Source of the DNA: Diphasiastrum complanatum
Lineage: Eukaryota > Streptophyta > Lycopodiopsida > Lycopodiales > Lycopodiaceae
DNA: 64,000 nt
NCBI GenBank assembly: GCA_029204225.1
Contig: CM055100.1
Coordinates: 60,014,975-60,078,974, forward strand
Direction: 5' to 3'
Every line of letters begins with the position of its first letter. Positions within the stretch are counted from its first letter, which is position 1. Positions 10,293 through 20,028 of the stretch are shown in pieces. The position numbers and the translations under genes were made by a program. Below the pieces are notes generated by a model. That model made no database searches. It was not told the DNA's origin and saw nothing but the letters and a program-made list of their open reading frames with translations.

Positions 10293-11533
10293 GTTTGCTG
10301 CAGTCCATGCCGATGCTATGGATATATGGCATTCCTGGTTATTACGTATAGCTTGGTTTCCATTTGGACCTGTTGATTGGTGCTGGTTTTTCCATATTAC
10401 TGATTGCCTATGGTGCGGATCTCTATGATTATGCATGTGGCTCTCTATCTGTTCCTTGGATTGTTGCTCATTGTCAGGCTTGGCATATCCTGATGGCTTG
10501 GATTATTGCCTCTGTTCCAGCTACTGTTTGTCCAGGTGATCTTTAGATTCCCTGTCATTTCAGGTTGCTCCATATCGCTTGGTCTCCGATGCTGAGTTGC
10601 CACTTTGTTCTAGTTTTCCGAGGCCATCAGATTACCTTGAGAGAGTTCCTTCTCCTCTCTTGGATAGTTTTTGGGGATGTTGCCGCCATATACTTCAGTA
10701 TTGCTCATATGTGCTTTGATACTCATTCCCAGCTACACGTGGATATTGATCTGATGCTACTGATGTTGGGGATCCTGCTCCTCGTTTCAGTGCATTTCTT
10801 CTATTCCTCACTTGTGCGCTTAGTGTGGACTTTGGGATTACACTTGCTGCCAATTCCGATGGGTCATCCGATTCTCCATCCGTTTTTGGTGTATCCTATG
10901 ATGGATTGGTATGTCCATATGAGGTCTTTCTGGATGAGTTTTTCGGCTACAGTTTTTCAGTTGAGGCCTCTACTATTTCTAGATTTGTTGCTATTGTTTT
11001 TATGCATCATGTCTTTTTAGATGATGCATTGATTTCTTGGACCTTCTGGAGCTTTGGCATGCTACTCTTCTCGTGATAGGGGCCTTGAAGGTACCGTGTG
11101 CCATTGCTACTTCTCATTCATGGGCCTTATGGATACCTTGGGCTTTTGACCATGCTGGTGCACATTTTCCATGCTACTACAGCGTGCCTGTCATCCTGCT
11201 TATGTTCTTACTCCTTGGTGCTGGTCTTCCGATGCTGCTATCTTTTCTTGGGGCACCTATATCACTGAGTTTGCACATATGGTTGATGGTTACGTGTATG
11301 ATGCGACTATTCGCGATTAGTGTCCATCTCTTTTCCAGTTTCCTTATTGGCTTCCCGTTGCTGATGCAGTTCTACCTTCTCGGGCTTTTTGGATACCTTG
11401 GTATGATGTCCCTATCTTTTGGGCTGATCCTCTACTATCTTCTGCATTACGGATACCTTGGCATTCCTGGTTGCTGCTTGATCTTCTTCTGGTTCCTTGG
11501 CATTCCTGGTTGTTCCATATTGCTTGGTTTCAG
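10293..11533 (+). other. Unrecognised, decayed coding-like region replacing RT-RH-IN
   Basis: About 1.2 kb with several open stretches in different frames but no RT, RNase H or integrase motif. One open stretch in the 10825 frame (VDFGITLAANSDGSS...FLDEFFGYSFSV) resembles in composition the acidic, Val/Ser-rich part of the preceding frame (FLDEYTGI), so a longer protein may have decayed here. Short repeats occur, notably GCATTCCTGGTT following TACCTTG at 10330, 11461 and 11500. I assign no function. Confidence 0.5.
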
Positions 11534-11827
11534 ATGACGCGGCCGAGATGTTCCCTTCGTCGCCATGATGTTGATCCTAAGCTGTTCCCTTTCTTACCAG
11601 CTGCCATTCACCAAGTTCGCCTTCACCATAGTCGATGCTGCCGGCAGATTCAGTTTCTGGTCCAGTTCGATGGTCGTCTTGTTGAGGAGGCCACATGGGA
11701 GCCTATTGATGTCTTTTATCATACACCATCACTTGCGAATCAGGATCTTGCTCCTCCTGCACTTGTTGATTCCTCTACATCAGATGCTGCTCTAGTTGTT
11801 GATGCACCAGGGCTTGCTGCTGTTTGA
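11534..11827 (+). pseudogene. Chromodomain-like C-terminus of Pol
   Basis: Matches the C-terminus of the sibling polyprotein: QVRLHHSR, then FLVQFDGRLVEEATWEPIDVFYHTP, a chromodomain core (aromatic cage-type W/F and the EEATWEP stretch). In chromoviruses this domain at the integrase C-terminus directs integration to particular chromatin. Here it is stranded without an integrase core. The last residues VDAPGLAAV precede the TGA and a polypurine tract just before the LTR at 11873. Confidence 0.8.
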
Positions 11828-11872
11828 TCCAGTTTCTTTTCGGCAGTTAGGTCTTTTTTTTGTGTCGGGGAG

Positions 11873-12294
11873 AGTTATGGACTCGGCTCATTACATTCGC
11901 CGCGTCCATTTACATTTACTTTACTTTATGCATAAGCAGGCCTTGGGCCCTTTTTTATTCATTAGTGACACTTAGACTATATGGTTGGCCTTTGGCCTTA
12001 TTATTCATTATTAGGCCATTTGGACATATTACTGGAGAGTGGGGGCCTTCTTGGAGGGCGCACTATTTTCCCTCCCAGTTGGGCCCTAGCCACCGAAAGC
12101 TTCCTTTTAGGGCTTCCTCTTGGCTATAAGTAGGGAAACTGTGTCATTTGTTATTCAACTGATGATATTGATTTCTCTCTCTAGTCTCCTTAATCTCTCT
12201 ATTTCCTGCTTTCTAGGGTTAAGTCTTGCTTATGTGCTGCTTTCATAGCTTAAGTCTTACTTTTAACAGATCAGCTGTGGCTCTATTCGTAACT
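11873..12294 (+). repeat. 3' LTR of the non-autonomous element
   Basis: 422 bp, AGTTATGG...TTCGTAACT, followed by TATGT (12295-12299). A promoter-like TATAAG is at 12125-12130. It lacks about 20 bp near its end that the partner LTR has. Confidence 0.93.
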
Positions 12295-12299
12295 TATGT

Positions 12300-13376
12300 A
12301 ATATTATGCATCCACTTCTTGGTCATTGTGTTTTAGTTTATTTGGAGGACATCATTTTTAGTACATCCCTTGACGAGCATGTGTCCCATATCACGTCTGT
12401 CTTTCAGTTACTCATTCACCATCACTTGCTTGCCAAACTGTCCAAATGTTCCTTCGTCGTTGCTGAGATTGAATATCTTGGGTTTCTTATTTGTGATGGA
12501 CGTATTCGCCTTGATCCTCGTAAGGTTCAGGCTATCCATTGGCCTAAAGCACATGATGTTTACCATGTTCATATGTTCCTCGGTTTAGCCACTCACCTTC
12601 GCCGCCCTGTTCCCCACTTTGCCACTGTGGCTGCTCCTCTTCATGCTCTTTTAAAGAAATCTCGTACATTTCTGTGGATCCCTGATTGTCAGACAACCTT
12701 TGATACCCTTCACCGTGCTATTGTTGATGCCGCTGTTATGTGCTCACCTCGATTTGACCAGAAATTTATTGTTGAGACTGATGCTAGTTCCGTTGGTTTG
12801 GGTGCCTTACTTCGCCAGTCCCAGTGCATCATTGCTTATGAGTCACGACGGCTTCGCTCTTATGAGCAACTATATTTTGTCCACGAGAAAGAGCTTCTCG
12901 CCATTATCTATGCTCTTAAGAAGTGGTGTCATTACCTGTATTGTATACCATTTGACATTGTTACTAACCACCAGTCTCTTCGTTATCTGTTATCCTAGTG
13001 GGACCTTAGCGATCGTCAATTTCGTTGGTCGCAATTTTTACAATCCTTTGATGTCGATGCCTTATCCCGTCTGCCCGCTTTGTTACACACTCTTGTTGCC
13101 ACCGTACCTACCTGGTTTGATGACTTTCCCTAAGCTTATCTCACTTGTCCGGACTTTCGTGATGTTTATAGTTCTGCACCTCCTGTTTCTTCTCGTCCAC
13201 ACCAGGTGTATTCCATTGTTGATCACCGTCTTTATCATTTTGGGTCTCTCTGTATCCCTAGCTCTTTGCCTCTTCGCCCCCAGTTATTGTCTGATGCTCA
13301 TTCCTCCCCTGTTGGTGGCCATTTTGGGTTTTAAAAGTCTTATGCTCGTCTTGAGGACCACTTTTACTGGCCATCC
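12300..13376 (+). pseudogene. Outer Ty3 element: RT palm to integrase zinc-binding region
   Basis: Continues the RT interrupted at 7358. The active-site motif reads VYLEDIIF where siblings have YFDDILV, so the first catalytic Asp is replaced by Glu. RT thumb (AKLSKCSF, FLGFLICDGRI) and RNase H (VETDASSVGLGALL, HEKELLAIIYALKKW) follow to a TAG at 12996-12998. The next 380 bp have frame changes and a small deletion (FLQSFD joined to VDALSRLPAL), and encode the integrase HHCC zinc-binding region, with its second CxxC cysteine replaced (CTFY for CPFC). Confidence 0.85.
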
Positions 13377-14111
13377 ATGAAGTTTGAGCTAGCCCTCCTT
13401 ATTCGAAATTGCACTTTTTATGCCCGCAACAAGTACTCCCGTGCTAAATCTGCTGGTTTGCTTCAGAGTTGGCCTATCCCTCATCGCCAGTGGACCGATC
13501 TTTCTATGAACTTTATCCTAGGCCTTCCCCGTACCCAACATGGTCATGATTCATGTATGGTGGTGGTTGATAGGTTCTTGAAGCCAGCACATTTTATACC
13601 GGTTCGTAGTACTATTGCAGCTGAGCAGTGTGCACGTTCATTTTTGTCAAAGATTTTCCGCCTCCATGGGTTTCCTTGTACTATCCTTTCTGATCGAGAT
13701 AGTAAGTTTACCTCTACATTTTGGACAGAGCTTATGCGCATACTGGATGTTCAGCTTTTTATGGGTTCTGCTTATCATTCTACTACCGATGGACAGTCCG
13801 AGGTCCTTAATCGGATCCTTGAGGATTACCTCCGCCATTTTGTTACTCCTTCAGGGAAGGATTGGGAACAGCATCTATATTTAGCTGAGTATAGCTATAA
13901 TAGCTCAGTTAGTACCAGCACTGGTGTCTCTCCCTTCTTATTATCTCATGGTTATGCACCCCTTTTACCTGGGATACCTCTTCCTCCTGAGGATACACCT
14001 GTTACACTTGCCTCTTTTCTATCAGGTGCTCGCGAGCTTATTTCTCGGGCTAGCGCACATCTACAGCACGTCCAGCAGTGGTACTGGACTTTTGTTGATC
14101 GTCATCGATGA
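13377..14111 (+). pseudogene. Outer Ty3 element: integrase catalytic core
   Basis: A 244-codon open stretch with the full D,D-35-E core: first Asp in MVVVDRFLKPAHFIPV, second in TILSDRDSKFTS, then GSAYHSTTDGQSEVLNRILEDYLR carrying the catalytic Glu. The downstream EYSYNSSVSTSTGVSPF is typical of Ty3 integrases. This is the only copy of this family in the window that retains the integrase core. The copy at 54177 has lost it. It ends at a TGA, after which the C-terminal domain continues in shifted frames. Confidence 0.87.
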
Positions 14112-14610
14112 CATGTTCAGTTTCGGGATGGGGATATGGTTTATCTACGCCTTCGTTTTGCTCAACACCACTTTATTCAAGCTGAGAACTTCCACCACGT
14201 TATTATGGACCTTATCGCATATTGGAGGTTCTAGTCTTTTGACATATTGGTTGCAGCTTCCTTCTTCGACACGGGCCTATGTTATATTCCATGCCAGTTT
14301 ATTATGTGCTGCTATTGAGGATGATGCTCCTCGTGATGCTGAGTTTCTTACTGATCCAGAGTTATCTCCCCTCCTACCTGCTGCTATTTTACAGGTTCAT
14401 GTCTTCATCATAGTCGGCGCCGACGGTAGATTCAGTTTTTGGTACAATGGGATGGTCGTCTTGTTGAGGAGGCCACATGGGAACCTATGGATGTGCTCTA
14501 TCATACACCTTTGCTGGCGGACCAGGCTCGTGCTCTTGCTGCACTTATTGATTCCTCTGTTATAGTTGCTGATACACCAGGACTTGCTGCTTGATCCTAT
14601 GCTGCCTCTT
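14112..14610 (+). pseudogene. Outer Ty3 element: integrase C-terminus/chromodomain remnant
   Basis: Frameshifted remains of the YLRLRF, RAAIEDDAPRDAEF and WDGRLVEEATWEPMDV segments that in the sibling form the integrase C-terminal and chromodomain region. Stops interrupt every frame. Confidence 0.75.
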
Positions 14611-14645
14611 CATTTCACGGCGGGGCTTTCTTTTGTGTCTGGGAG

Positions 14646-15055
14646 AATTATGGACTTGGCTCGTTACATTCGCCACGTCCATTCGCACCTACTTTACCGT
14701 TATCTTTTATGCATAAGCAGGCCTTGGGCCCTCTATTTTATTGTTCACTGACATTTAGACCATATGGTTGGCCTTGGGCCCTATTATTCATTTATTGACA
14801 TATTACCTTGGAGGGGGGCCCTCTTGGAGGGCACACTATTTTCCCTCCTAGTTGACTCTTATCCTTTGGACCCCTTTTTAGGGCTTCCTGTTGGGTATAA
14901 GTAAGGCTCCAGTGTTACTTTCATTTTCAGCGTATGATATGGATCTCTCTCCTTTAGCTTCCTTAGTCTCTATTTTCTTGCTTTTTAGGATCAAGTCTTG
15001 CATTTGTGCTATTTCCTAGTTTAGCCTTAGATTACTTGTGGATCCGATCGTAACT
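14646..15055 (+). repeat. 3' LTR of the outer Ty3 element
   Basis: 410 bp. It begins AATTATGG (AGTTATGG in relatives) after a purine tract (GGGAG) and ends CGTAACT. It is more diverged from the other LTRs of the family than they are from each other, consistent with the outer element being the oldest layer of the nest. Confidence 0.88.
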
Positions 15056-15408
15056 ATAGTGCACAACTAGAGTTTCAAATATTTAAAAGACCCTGTAAGG
15101 AAAGCCATGTAAGATAAAAAACAGTGTCAAAATAAACATTACAAAACAATATTGTTTATTTGTTTGGCCACACCACTCCCAAAGTAGACACAACGGTCTA
15201 AAAAAAAAGCGGCGCAGGTACAATGTTGTATATCTCTGATCGATGGATAAATATAAGCCCCATGGGGCTGTGTATCAGAAGAGGAGGACTCGTCTTTAGC
15301 ATCATCCCAATCTGCCTCCGCATCAGCCCCCAAGCAAGCCAAACCAGCAACACCTGCTCCAGCTCGCTGTAATACTACACCTCTAGTTGTACCTGGAGCC
15401 CTACGTGG

Positions 15409-15900
15409 TCATCCTCTCCTCCCTGGCAGTTTTTGTGCCTTGCCTTTCTTGTTCGGTGCACCCTTGGGCCTTCCTGGTCTCTTGCGGACAAGAGGAGCTG
15501 TCAATGCCTCGTGACCCCCATGCAAATCACCTGGCTGGCTAGGCTGGGCCCAAGATGAGGCCGGTTGGGATAGGGAAGCAAAAGAGGGAACTCCCTGTGC
15601 AGCTGAGCGAGGATGATGAGCTCCTGGAGTGTGTGCCCGTGGGGCTGCTGCTGGTGGAGGGACTGGCTGTGAAAGAGGCAAGTACAGCGGCGATATGTAC
15701 TGAAAGGGGCGCTGTGGTGGCCGGTACTGGTACATCTTGGGTGCTGCCAAAGGGGGAGCCAGTGGAGTGGGTGCTACCAAAGGAGGCGGATGTGGAGAGG
15801 GTGCTGCCACTGGAGGAGCAGCTGGAGGAGCCACTCTGGATGTGGGCTGTGCGAGAGAAAACCTGGGCACAGATGGTGGCCTGCCATGGAGACCTGGTGC
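15409..15900 (-). pseudogene. hAT transposase C-terminal tail, proline-rich with AT-hook-like end
   Basis: Last coding segment on the - strand. About 100 residues are rich in Pro and Ala, followed by KRPGRPKGAPNKKGKAQK and a stop at 15409. RPGRPKG matches the R-G-R-P core of AT-hook DNA-binding motifs flanked by basic residues. The preceding segment (15774-16835) overlaps it in another frame, so a frameshift near 15850-15900 probably separates one tail. An AT-hook tail would add minor-groove DNA binding to the transposase (inference). Confidence 0.65.
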
Positions 15901-16835
15901 TGCAGAAGTGACAGCGATGGAGGGGCTGCATGCCTGGATGGCATCGGTGGCACTGGAGGAGCTGTGCGGCGCACATATACCCTCTGAGGAGCTGGAGGAA
16001 CTGTGGGCACCTCGTACGGCTGCTCTGGCTGTGACCCTGTGTATGGCATGCTGGCAAGAGATGAAGGGGGTGCCAAAACACTCGGCATCTGCTGGGCCTC
16101 TGAATCAAATGTGGCAATCAGGTCGTCCAGCTGGGCATCTGAATACAAATGCTTTGGGCTCTGGGCCTCATCCTGTGCACCATCCACTGAATCATCCTGT
16201 GCACCAACCTCTGAATCATCCCGTGCCTCATCATGTGCACCCTGTAGACCTTGCATTGCCTCCCAATCTGTGCAATCAAAGTAATCTAGTGCCTCCTCTG
16301 GTGTGCTGTCGTAGTAACGGCCATGACTCTGTGTTGCACGCATCCAAACATCTGCGGGACCGACATCTAAACCACTCTGCCCTCTATCAAGAGCCTCCTC
16401 CATTATGTCAACATAGGTAGGTATGCCACTGGCCCCCCCTGTGTGCCCTGCCTGTCTGCCGGTATAACCTGTGCCATGTGTCCCACCTCTGCCACGTGAT
16501 GCACCTTTGACCCTTGCCCGTGGCGTGTGCCCTGCACCTGTATAATCTGCCTCATCCCTCTCTGGTCTGGCAATCACAACCCGAATGGGCTCATCCTCGT
16601 CATGCTCATCCTCTGACACTGGCTCATCTGCCTCATACAATGGAGGCTCTCTGTGCTCAAGCCCAAGCTCTCTCTCTCTCTCTCTCATCTCGGCAAGCTC
16701 CCTCTCTCTCTCTGCCATCAACTGCGTGCCCAGGTCATCTGCAAGCATGGAATGTGTGCTGTCCGTAGGCAAGTCGACCTGGCGCTCCAAATCTGATATC
16801 TTCGTCTGCAAGACCAAAATTGAGCGTGTCAGCAA
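15774..16835 (-). CDS. hAT transposase low-complexity extension after hATC
   Basis: A 353-codon frame downstream of hATC. It opens with a short heptad-like segment (ILVLQTKISDLERQV), then ERERELAEMRERERELGLEH, an acidic stretch (ADEPVSEDEHDEDEP), a Gly/Arg-rich stretch (ARVKGASRGRGGTHG) and an acidic YDSTPEEALDYFDCTDWE region. Tails of mixed acidic and RG-rich sequence are known from some plant DUF659/hAT transposases. No catalytic role is apparent. Its end runs out of frame into the AT-hook segment. Confidence 0.6.
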   Translation of the reverse strand: MLTRSILVLQTKISDLERQVDLPTDSTHSMLADDLGTQLMAERERELAEMRERERELGLEHREPPLYEADEPVSEDEHDEDEPIRVVIARPERDEADYTGAGHTPRARVKGASRGRGGTHGTGYTGRQAGHTGGASGIPTYVDIMEEALDRGQSGLDVGPADVWMRATQSHGRYYDSTPEEALDYFDCTDWEAMQGLQGAHDEARDDSEVGAQDDSVDGAQDEAQSPKHLYSDAQLDDLIATFDSEAQQMPSVLAPPSSLASMPYTGSQPEQPYEVPTVPPAPQRVYVRRTAPPVPPMPSRHAAPPSLSLLQHQVSMAGHHLCPGFLSHSPHPEWLLQLLLQWQHPLHIRLLW

Positions 16836-16866
16836 AACAACTTGATCAAAGATTGAAACCTACATT

Positions 16867-17088
16867 TTAGTGAGACGTCAACCAACATGCAATGGGAGAA
16901 TAGCTTTTCACCTGCAATGCTCTCGTAATGGTCGGCAGTCTCATGGCGAGACGTGCGTTGGTGCTACAGAACACCAACCGCTCCAACTGACTCATTGACA
17001 GCCTGTTCCTTCTCCTCGTGTGAATGAGTGCCCATGTGCTCCAATTACGCTCACACACGGAGGCAGCGCAATCTTGTGGTACGTGCAA
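16867..17088 (-). pseudogene. hATC dimerisation domain
   Basis: QDCAASVCERNWSTWALIHTR, then RNRLSMSQLERLVFCSTNARL, is the hallmark of the hAT C-terminal dimerisation domain (usual form S-x-CERNWS-x-F/W...NRL...LV...NLRL). A probable intron separates it from the upstream segment ending at 17165 (donor-like GTATGC on the - strand). Confidence 0.85.
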
Positions 17089-17164
17089 TGAAATGGTTCA
17101 GCCCACGTGCACGGGTGGAACGTCAACGAAACACAGCAAGGGAGGATGAGATGAGATGCATACC

Positions 17165-17640
17165 TGTGAAAGGACCCGCAGTGCAAGATGTTGTATTCAT
17201 GGATAGGTGTTGCCGAACATGGTCCACCAGGTAATGGGGAGCTGCCTCCTCTCTGGATCCTAAGCAGCCGGGTGACCGAACGTGCCCATGCTGAAACGAA
17301 ATGCAGCGAGCTCCTCCATGAGCCTGATAGGATCCAAACCTATGTGTGGACCCACCCTGTGAATGTACTGAAGCCAATCGGCCTCGAGTTCCCTGTCTGC
17401 GATCTGTGTCGGAGAGAGGAAGAGGGGATGCAGCATGTGTGCAACGCTGTGGATACTTCTGTGGAAGTAGTTCCACCGCGACTCCCATATGAACTTCAGC
17501 TCTGTCATCCTGCAGGTGAGAGGCATGTAGTTTAGGGCATTACGAAAAAACTTAACACTGACAGAAAAACAAACTAGCAACCATTGAAAAGTTAAAGAAC
17601 AATTACAACACTGTACCGCTTACCTCTCTGGTTGCAAGAT
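17165..17640 (-). pseudogene. hAT transposase segment between DUF659 and hATC
   Basis: Contains MTELKFIWESRWNYFHRSIHSVAHML (helical, with the WESRW tryptophans often seen before hATC) and LDPIRLMEELAAFRFSMGTFGHPAA. On the - strand a GTAAGC donor near 17627 and a CTGCAG acceptor near 17516 flank an about 110-bp AT-rich stretch, so a genuine intron probably lies there. Confidence 0.65.
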
Positions 17641-17677
17641 GGGCAGCTATAGGAATTGTCCAATCCGGTCCATGAGC

Positions 17678-18643
17678 TCATACACCAGTCCAAGTGTCGA
17701 CCCACTCGCTGTCAGCCATGCGGAGCACAATGTAGAGTGGTCGAAGTAGTCGTGACAATGTCTGTGCATCCCTCCAGAACTGGTCTCCCCTCACCGTGGA
17801 AGAAAAGTGCTCCCCATCCTCAGTGCGCGGAAACGTACTGGCACCCCAAAGATCACTGGCAACCATCTGTAGAAGCTGGGCCCTGCACCTGATTAAACGG
17901 TCGATGACCACCAAGTCGAATGCAAAGCGTGTGGGGGCTGGCTTACGGAGGTCCAGATGGCTGAACACGCGGAACATGGCAAGAACATGCCTCTTTCTGG
18001 TGACAAAAGTCACCAGGAAGAGGGCATCCCGGACGATGGCTCTAACCCAGGGAAGTGCTCCAATGTCCCCCATCAGAAGGTCTATGTCGTGCGCTGCACA
18101 GGGGGTATGAACAATATGAGGGAACTCGGCCTCTAGCAGTACACCCATCTGAATGCAATTCGTGGCATTATCCGTTACCACCGTGACGACATGCTCTGGG
18201 CCTATGGCTAGGATGGAAGACCTGATGACATCAAACATGAACTCTGCAGATATGACTCTCCCCCCCTTGCTGCAATCCACTGCCCTCAAAAACTGTGTGC
18301 CCATGCAGCTAGAGGCCAGTATGTTGAGGATCGGCCTCCTCCTGACATTAGTCCAGCCATCGGACATGATGCTGCAACCGTAAGTGGCCCAGTGCCGACG
18401 CAGAGGCTCCATCTCTCTAGACAAGGACTCAACCCTATCCCTCAGCATGTGTGTGCGGACAACCTCTGAACTAGGGACTCTCCAGCTATGGCTGACAAAC
18501 TGTGCAAGGCGGAAGGCCCTTCTGAAGGGCTCAGAGTCGGTGATGGCAAAGGGCAGGTTCAGCTCGTAAATCAGACTGGCCACGGCCTGTGTGGCCTCTC
18601 TGTCCATGTGAGGCTGATGCGCGCCGCGCATGGTCTGCTGCAC
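17678..18643 (-). CDS. hAT transposase DUF659 catalytic region
   Basis: A 321-codon frame. IYELNLPFAITDSEPFRRAF precedes SIMSDGWTNVRRRPILNILA (the SDGW-T motif carries a catalytic Asp of the RNase H-like fold), then VVTVVTDNATNC (second Asp) and PCAAHDIDLLMGDIG (the C-x2-H motif). Residues to 321 include FDLVVIDRLIRCRAQLLQMV. This is the DUF659 segment of plant hAT-type transposases, and it would perform strand cleavage and transfer in the nucleus. It is uninterrupted and keeps its key residues, so it is the best preserved part of the element. Confidence 0.85.
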   Translation of the reverse strand: MQQTMRGAHQPHMDREATQAVASLIYELNLPFAITDSEPFRRAFRLAQFVSHSWRVPSSEVVRTHMLRDRVESLSREMEPLRRHWATYGCSIMSDGWTNVRRRPILNILASSCMGTQFLRAVDCSKGGRVISAEFMFDVIRSSILAIGPEHVVTVVTDNATNCIQMGVLLEAEFPHIVHTPCAAHDIDLLMGDIGALPWVRAIVRDALFLVTFVTRKRHVLAMFRVFSHLDLRKPAPTRFAFDLVVIDRLIRCRAQLLQMVASDLWGASTFPRTEDGEHFSSTVRGDQFWRDAQTLSRLLRPLYIVLRMADSEWVDTWTGV

Positions 18644-19619
18644 AAGGGCTCTCCCTGGTGGGCGACGGGTGGTGGACCTCCAGCATGGTGCACCAACCGT
18701 GACGGGAATGGATGATGACGCGACAGGCTGGGCACTGGTGGATGCATCAGCTGAGACGTGGAATGGGGAGAGTGGGATGCACTGGCAGGGATGGGTGCAG
18801 CAGCATAGGTGGGGTGCACTGGTGGAGGGGCAACATCTGGCATGGGGTACGAAAACTGCTGGCTGAGGAGGTCATCCGGATGGGAAGGGAAGGAAGAAGG
18901 AATCTCTTCCACATCCTCGAAGGCCCCAGCAGTAGCATCCTGGGCCTGCTCGGGTGGCGGAGAGTCCATGAGAAAGTCGTAGACTGGGGGAGTGCGAGCA
19001 ACAGTGGGTGGTGGTGGAACCGCAGTGGCAATTGGCGGACGCGATGGGACGGGATCCACCGGAATCTGATCAGATGGGGGTGCGTGAGGCAGAACTGTCT
19101 GAGGGGGATGAGGGGCAAAGGGACCGGAGGAGGATGCACTCCCTCTCCTCATGCGTGCCAGCCAAGCAGGCAGCAACTCTGGGTTAGCCACATAAGGAGC
19201 GGTGCAAAATCGGAGAATGCCCTCCGAAATGGTGTTCTCCCTTGCCACGAGCCGCGGCCCATAGGTGTCCAGTAGTCGCTGCCTGTCGGGGACGGTCATG
19301 CTGCCACAAGGGGCAGCATTCAAGGTGGCACCATTTTTGGCGCGTGCACCGAGCAGATGGCCTTTAAGGCGAGTGAGGGATGCAGCAACTCGACGAGACA
19401 GTATCGGCAGCGCATGATCTTCTGACCGGTCTTGTTGGCCTTGTCGGCAACCCGCCTGACAATGTCTACCTCGTCCCACAGTCCGGAAAGGTCGGATTGC
19501 ACCATTGTGGATGAAATGAGGTATGGATTGCTGGATAAAAAACAGCAGGGTTCACTGTTGGAGAGACGCTGAAAATGGGCGAAGGCAGGGCGAAGCAAGT
19601 TAGATGCAAGGCAGGGCAA
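18571..19619 (-). pseudogene. hAT transposase N-terminus with BED zinc finger
   Basis: The N-terminal frame (19320-19619) reads WDEVDIVRRVADKANKTGQ and CRYC, the first cysteine pair of a BED finger. The continuation (RLKGHLLGARAKNGATLNAAP) lies in a second frame (18571-19479), so a frameshift cuts the finger. About 200 Pro/His/Ser-rich residues follow before DUF659. The BED finger would recognise the transposon ends. Confidence 0.72.
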
Positions 19620-19787
19620 TGCGTGGGCGAAGGGCGACGCAAGGAATCGAAGGCAAGCAGGCGGAAACAGTAGCGATGGCAGGGAGGAGGGCGCAAAAAA
19701 ATTTCTGATGAAATGCGAGGGGTCGGGTAGGTGTTTAGGTAAAAAAGAAAATTAAAAGAATATTAAATATTAAATAATATTTATATA

Positions 19788-19872
19788 GTGGTACCGTGGT
19801 ACCAACATGGTACCGCGGTACCAGTATGGTCCTGCAGTACCGGGATCCGCGGTACCCAGTACCGCGGGACCT
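19788..19872. repeat. Cluster of GGTACC palindromes
   Basis: Within 85 bp there are five perfect GGTACC hexamers plus several GTACC/GTACCG variants, mostly 10-20 bp apart, upstream of the hAT transposase on its - strand. Repeated short motifs near an end resemble the subterminal repeats bound by hAT transposases. No matching cluster is visible at the other end. Confidence 0.6.
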
Positions 19873-20028
19873 ATGATATATATATACATATACATACATC
19901 ATAGTACTTAAAATAGGAATAATCAACACGTAAGTTTGTTTCACGGTCACTTTCTAAGTTTGACGGTATTACGTGTGTTTAGCTCTAGATTTATTGGGCC
20001 GTTTCTTTTACGAGCCCTTGTTGAGTTC

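Larger units (their letters stand above)
7359..12294 (+). mobile_element. Non-autonomous Ty3-related element nested in the outer RT
   Basis: LTRs 7359-7799 and 11873-12294 flank an internal region that keeps gag and protease sequence at the left and a chromodomain-like tail at the right. Between them lie about 1.7 kb with no recognisable RT, RNase H or integrase core. It is inserted in the outer element's RT with an exact TATGT duplication (7354-7358 and 12295-12299). By eye the LTRs differ at around ten positions plus an indel of about 20 bp. Its LTR is of the same family as those at 14646 and 54177, so it could have been mobilised by that family's enzymes (inference). Confidence 0.92.
1..15055 (+). 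mobile_element. Outer Ty3/gypsy chromovirus, split by two nested insertions
   Basis: The + strand element enters the window inside gag and ends at the 3' LTR at 14646-15055. Its sequence is found in three blocks: 1-985 (gag, zinc knuckle), 6149-7358 (protease, start of RT) and 12295-14640 (rest of RT, RNase H, integrase, chromodomain remnant). The blocks rejoin exactly when the two inner elements and one copy of each 5-bp target duplication are removed. The domain order gag-PR-RT-RH-IN-chromodomain is that of a Ty3/gypsy chromovirus. It is close to the better preserved copy at 54177-60249, used here as the reference. It is dead: frameshifts, a replaced RT block, and a mutated polymerase motif. 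Confidence 0.93.
15100..19900 (-). mobile_element. hAT-superfamily transposon (BED-DUF659-hATC)
   Basis: A - strand transposase gene occupies 15409-19619 with domains in the expected order: BED zinc finger, DUF659 (RNase H-like catalytic region) and hATC dimerisation domain. The region is clearly more GC-rich than the AT-rich retroelements on either side. I could not identify terminal inverted repeats or an 8-bp target duplication, so the ends given are approximate. Frame changes suggest a decayed copy, although some may be real introns. Confidence 0.82.

Noticed and set aside
17188-19275. Several + strand frames across the hAT gene (for example 18712-19275)
   Set aside because: Antisense shadows of the GC-rich transposase frames on the - strand.
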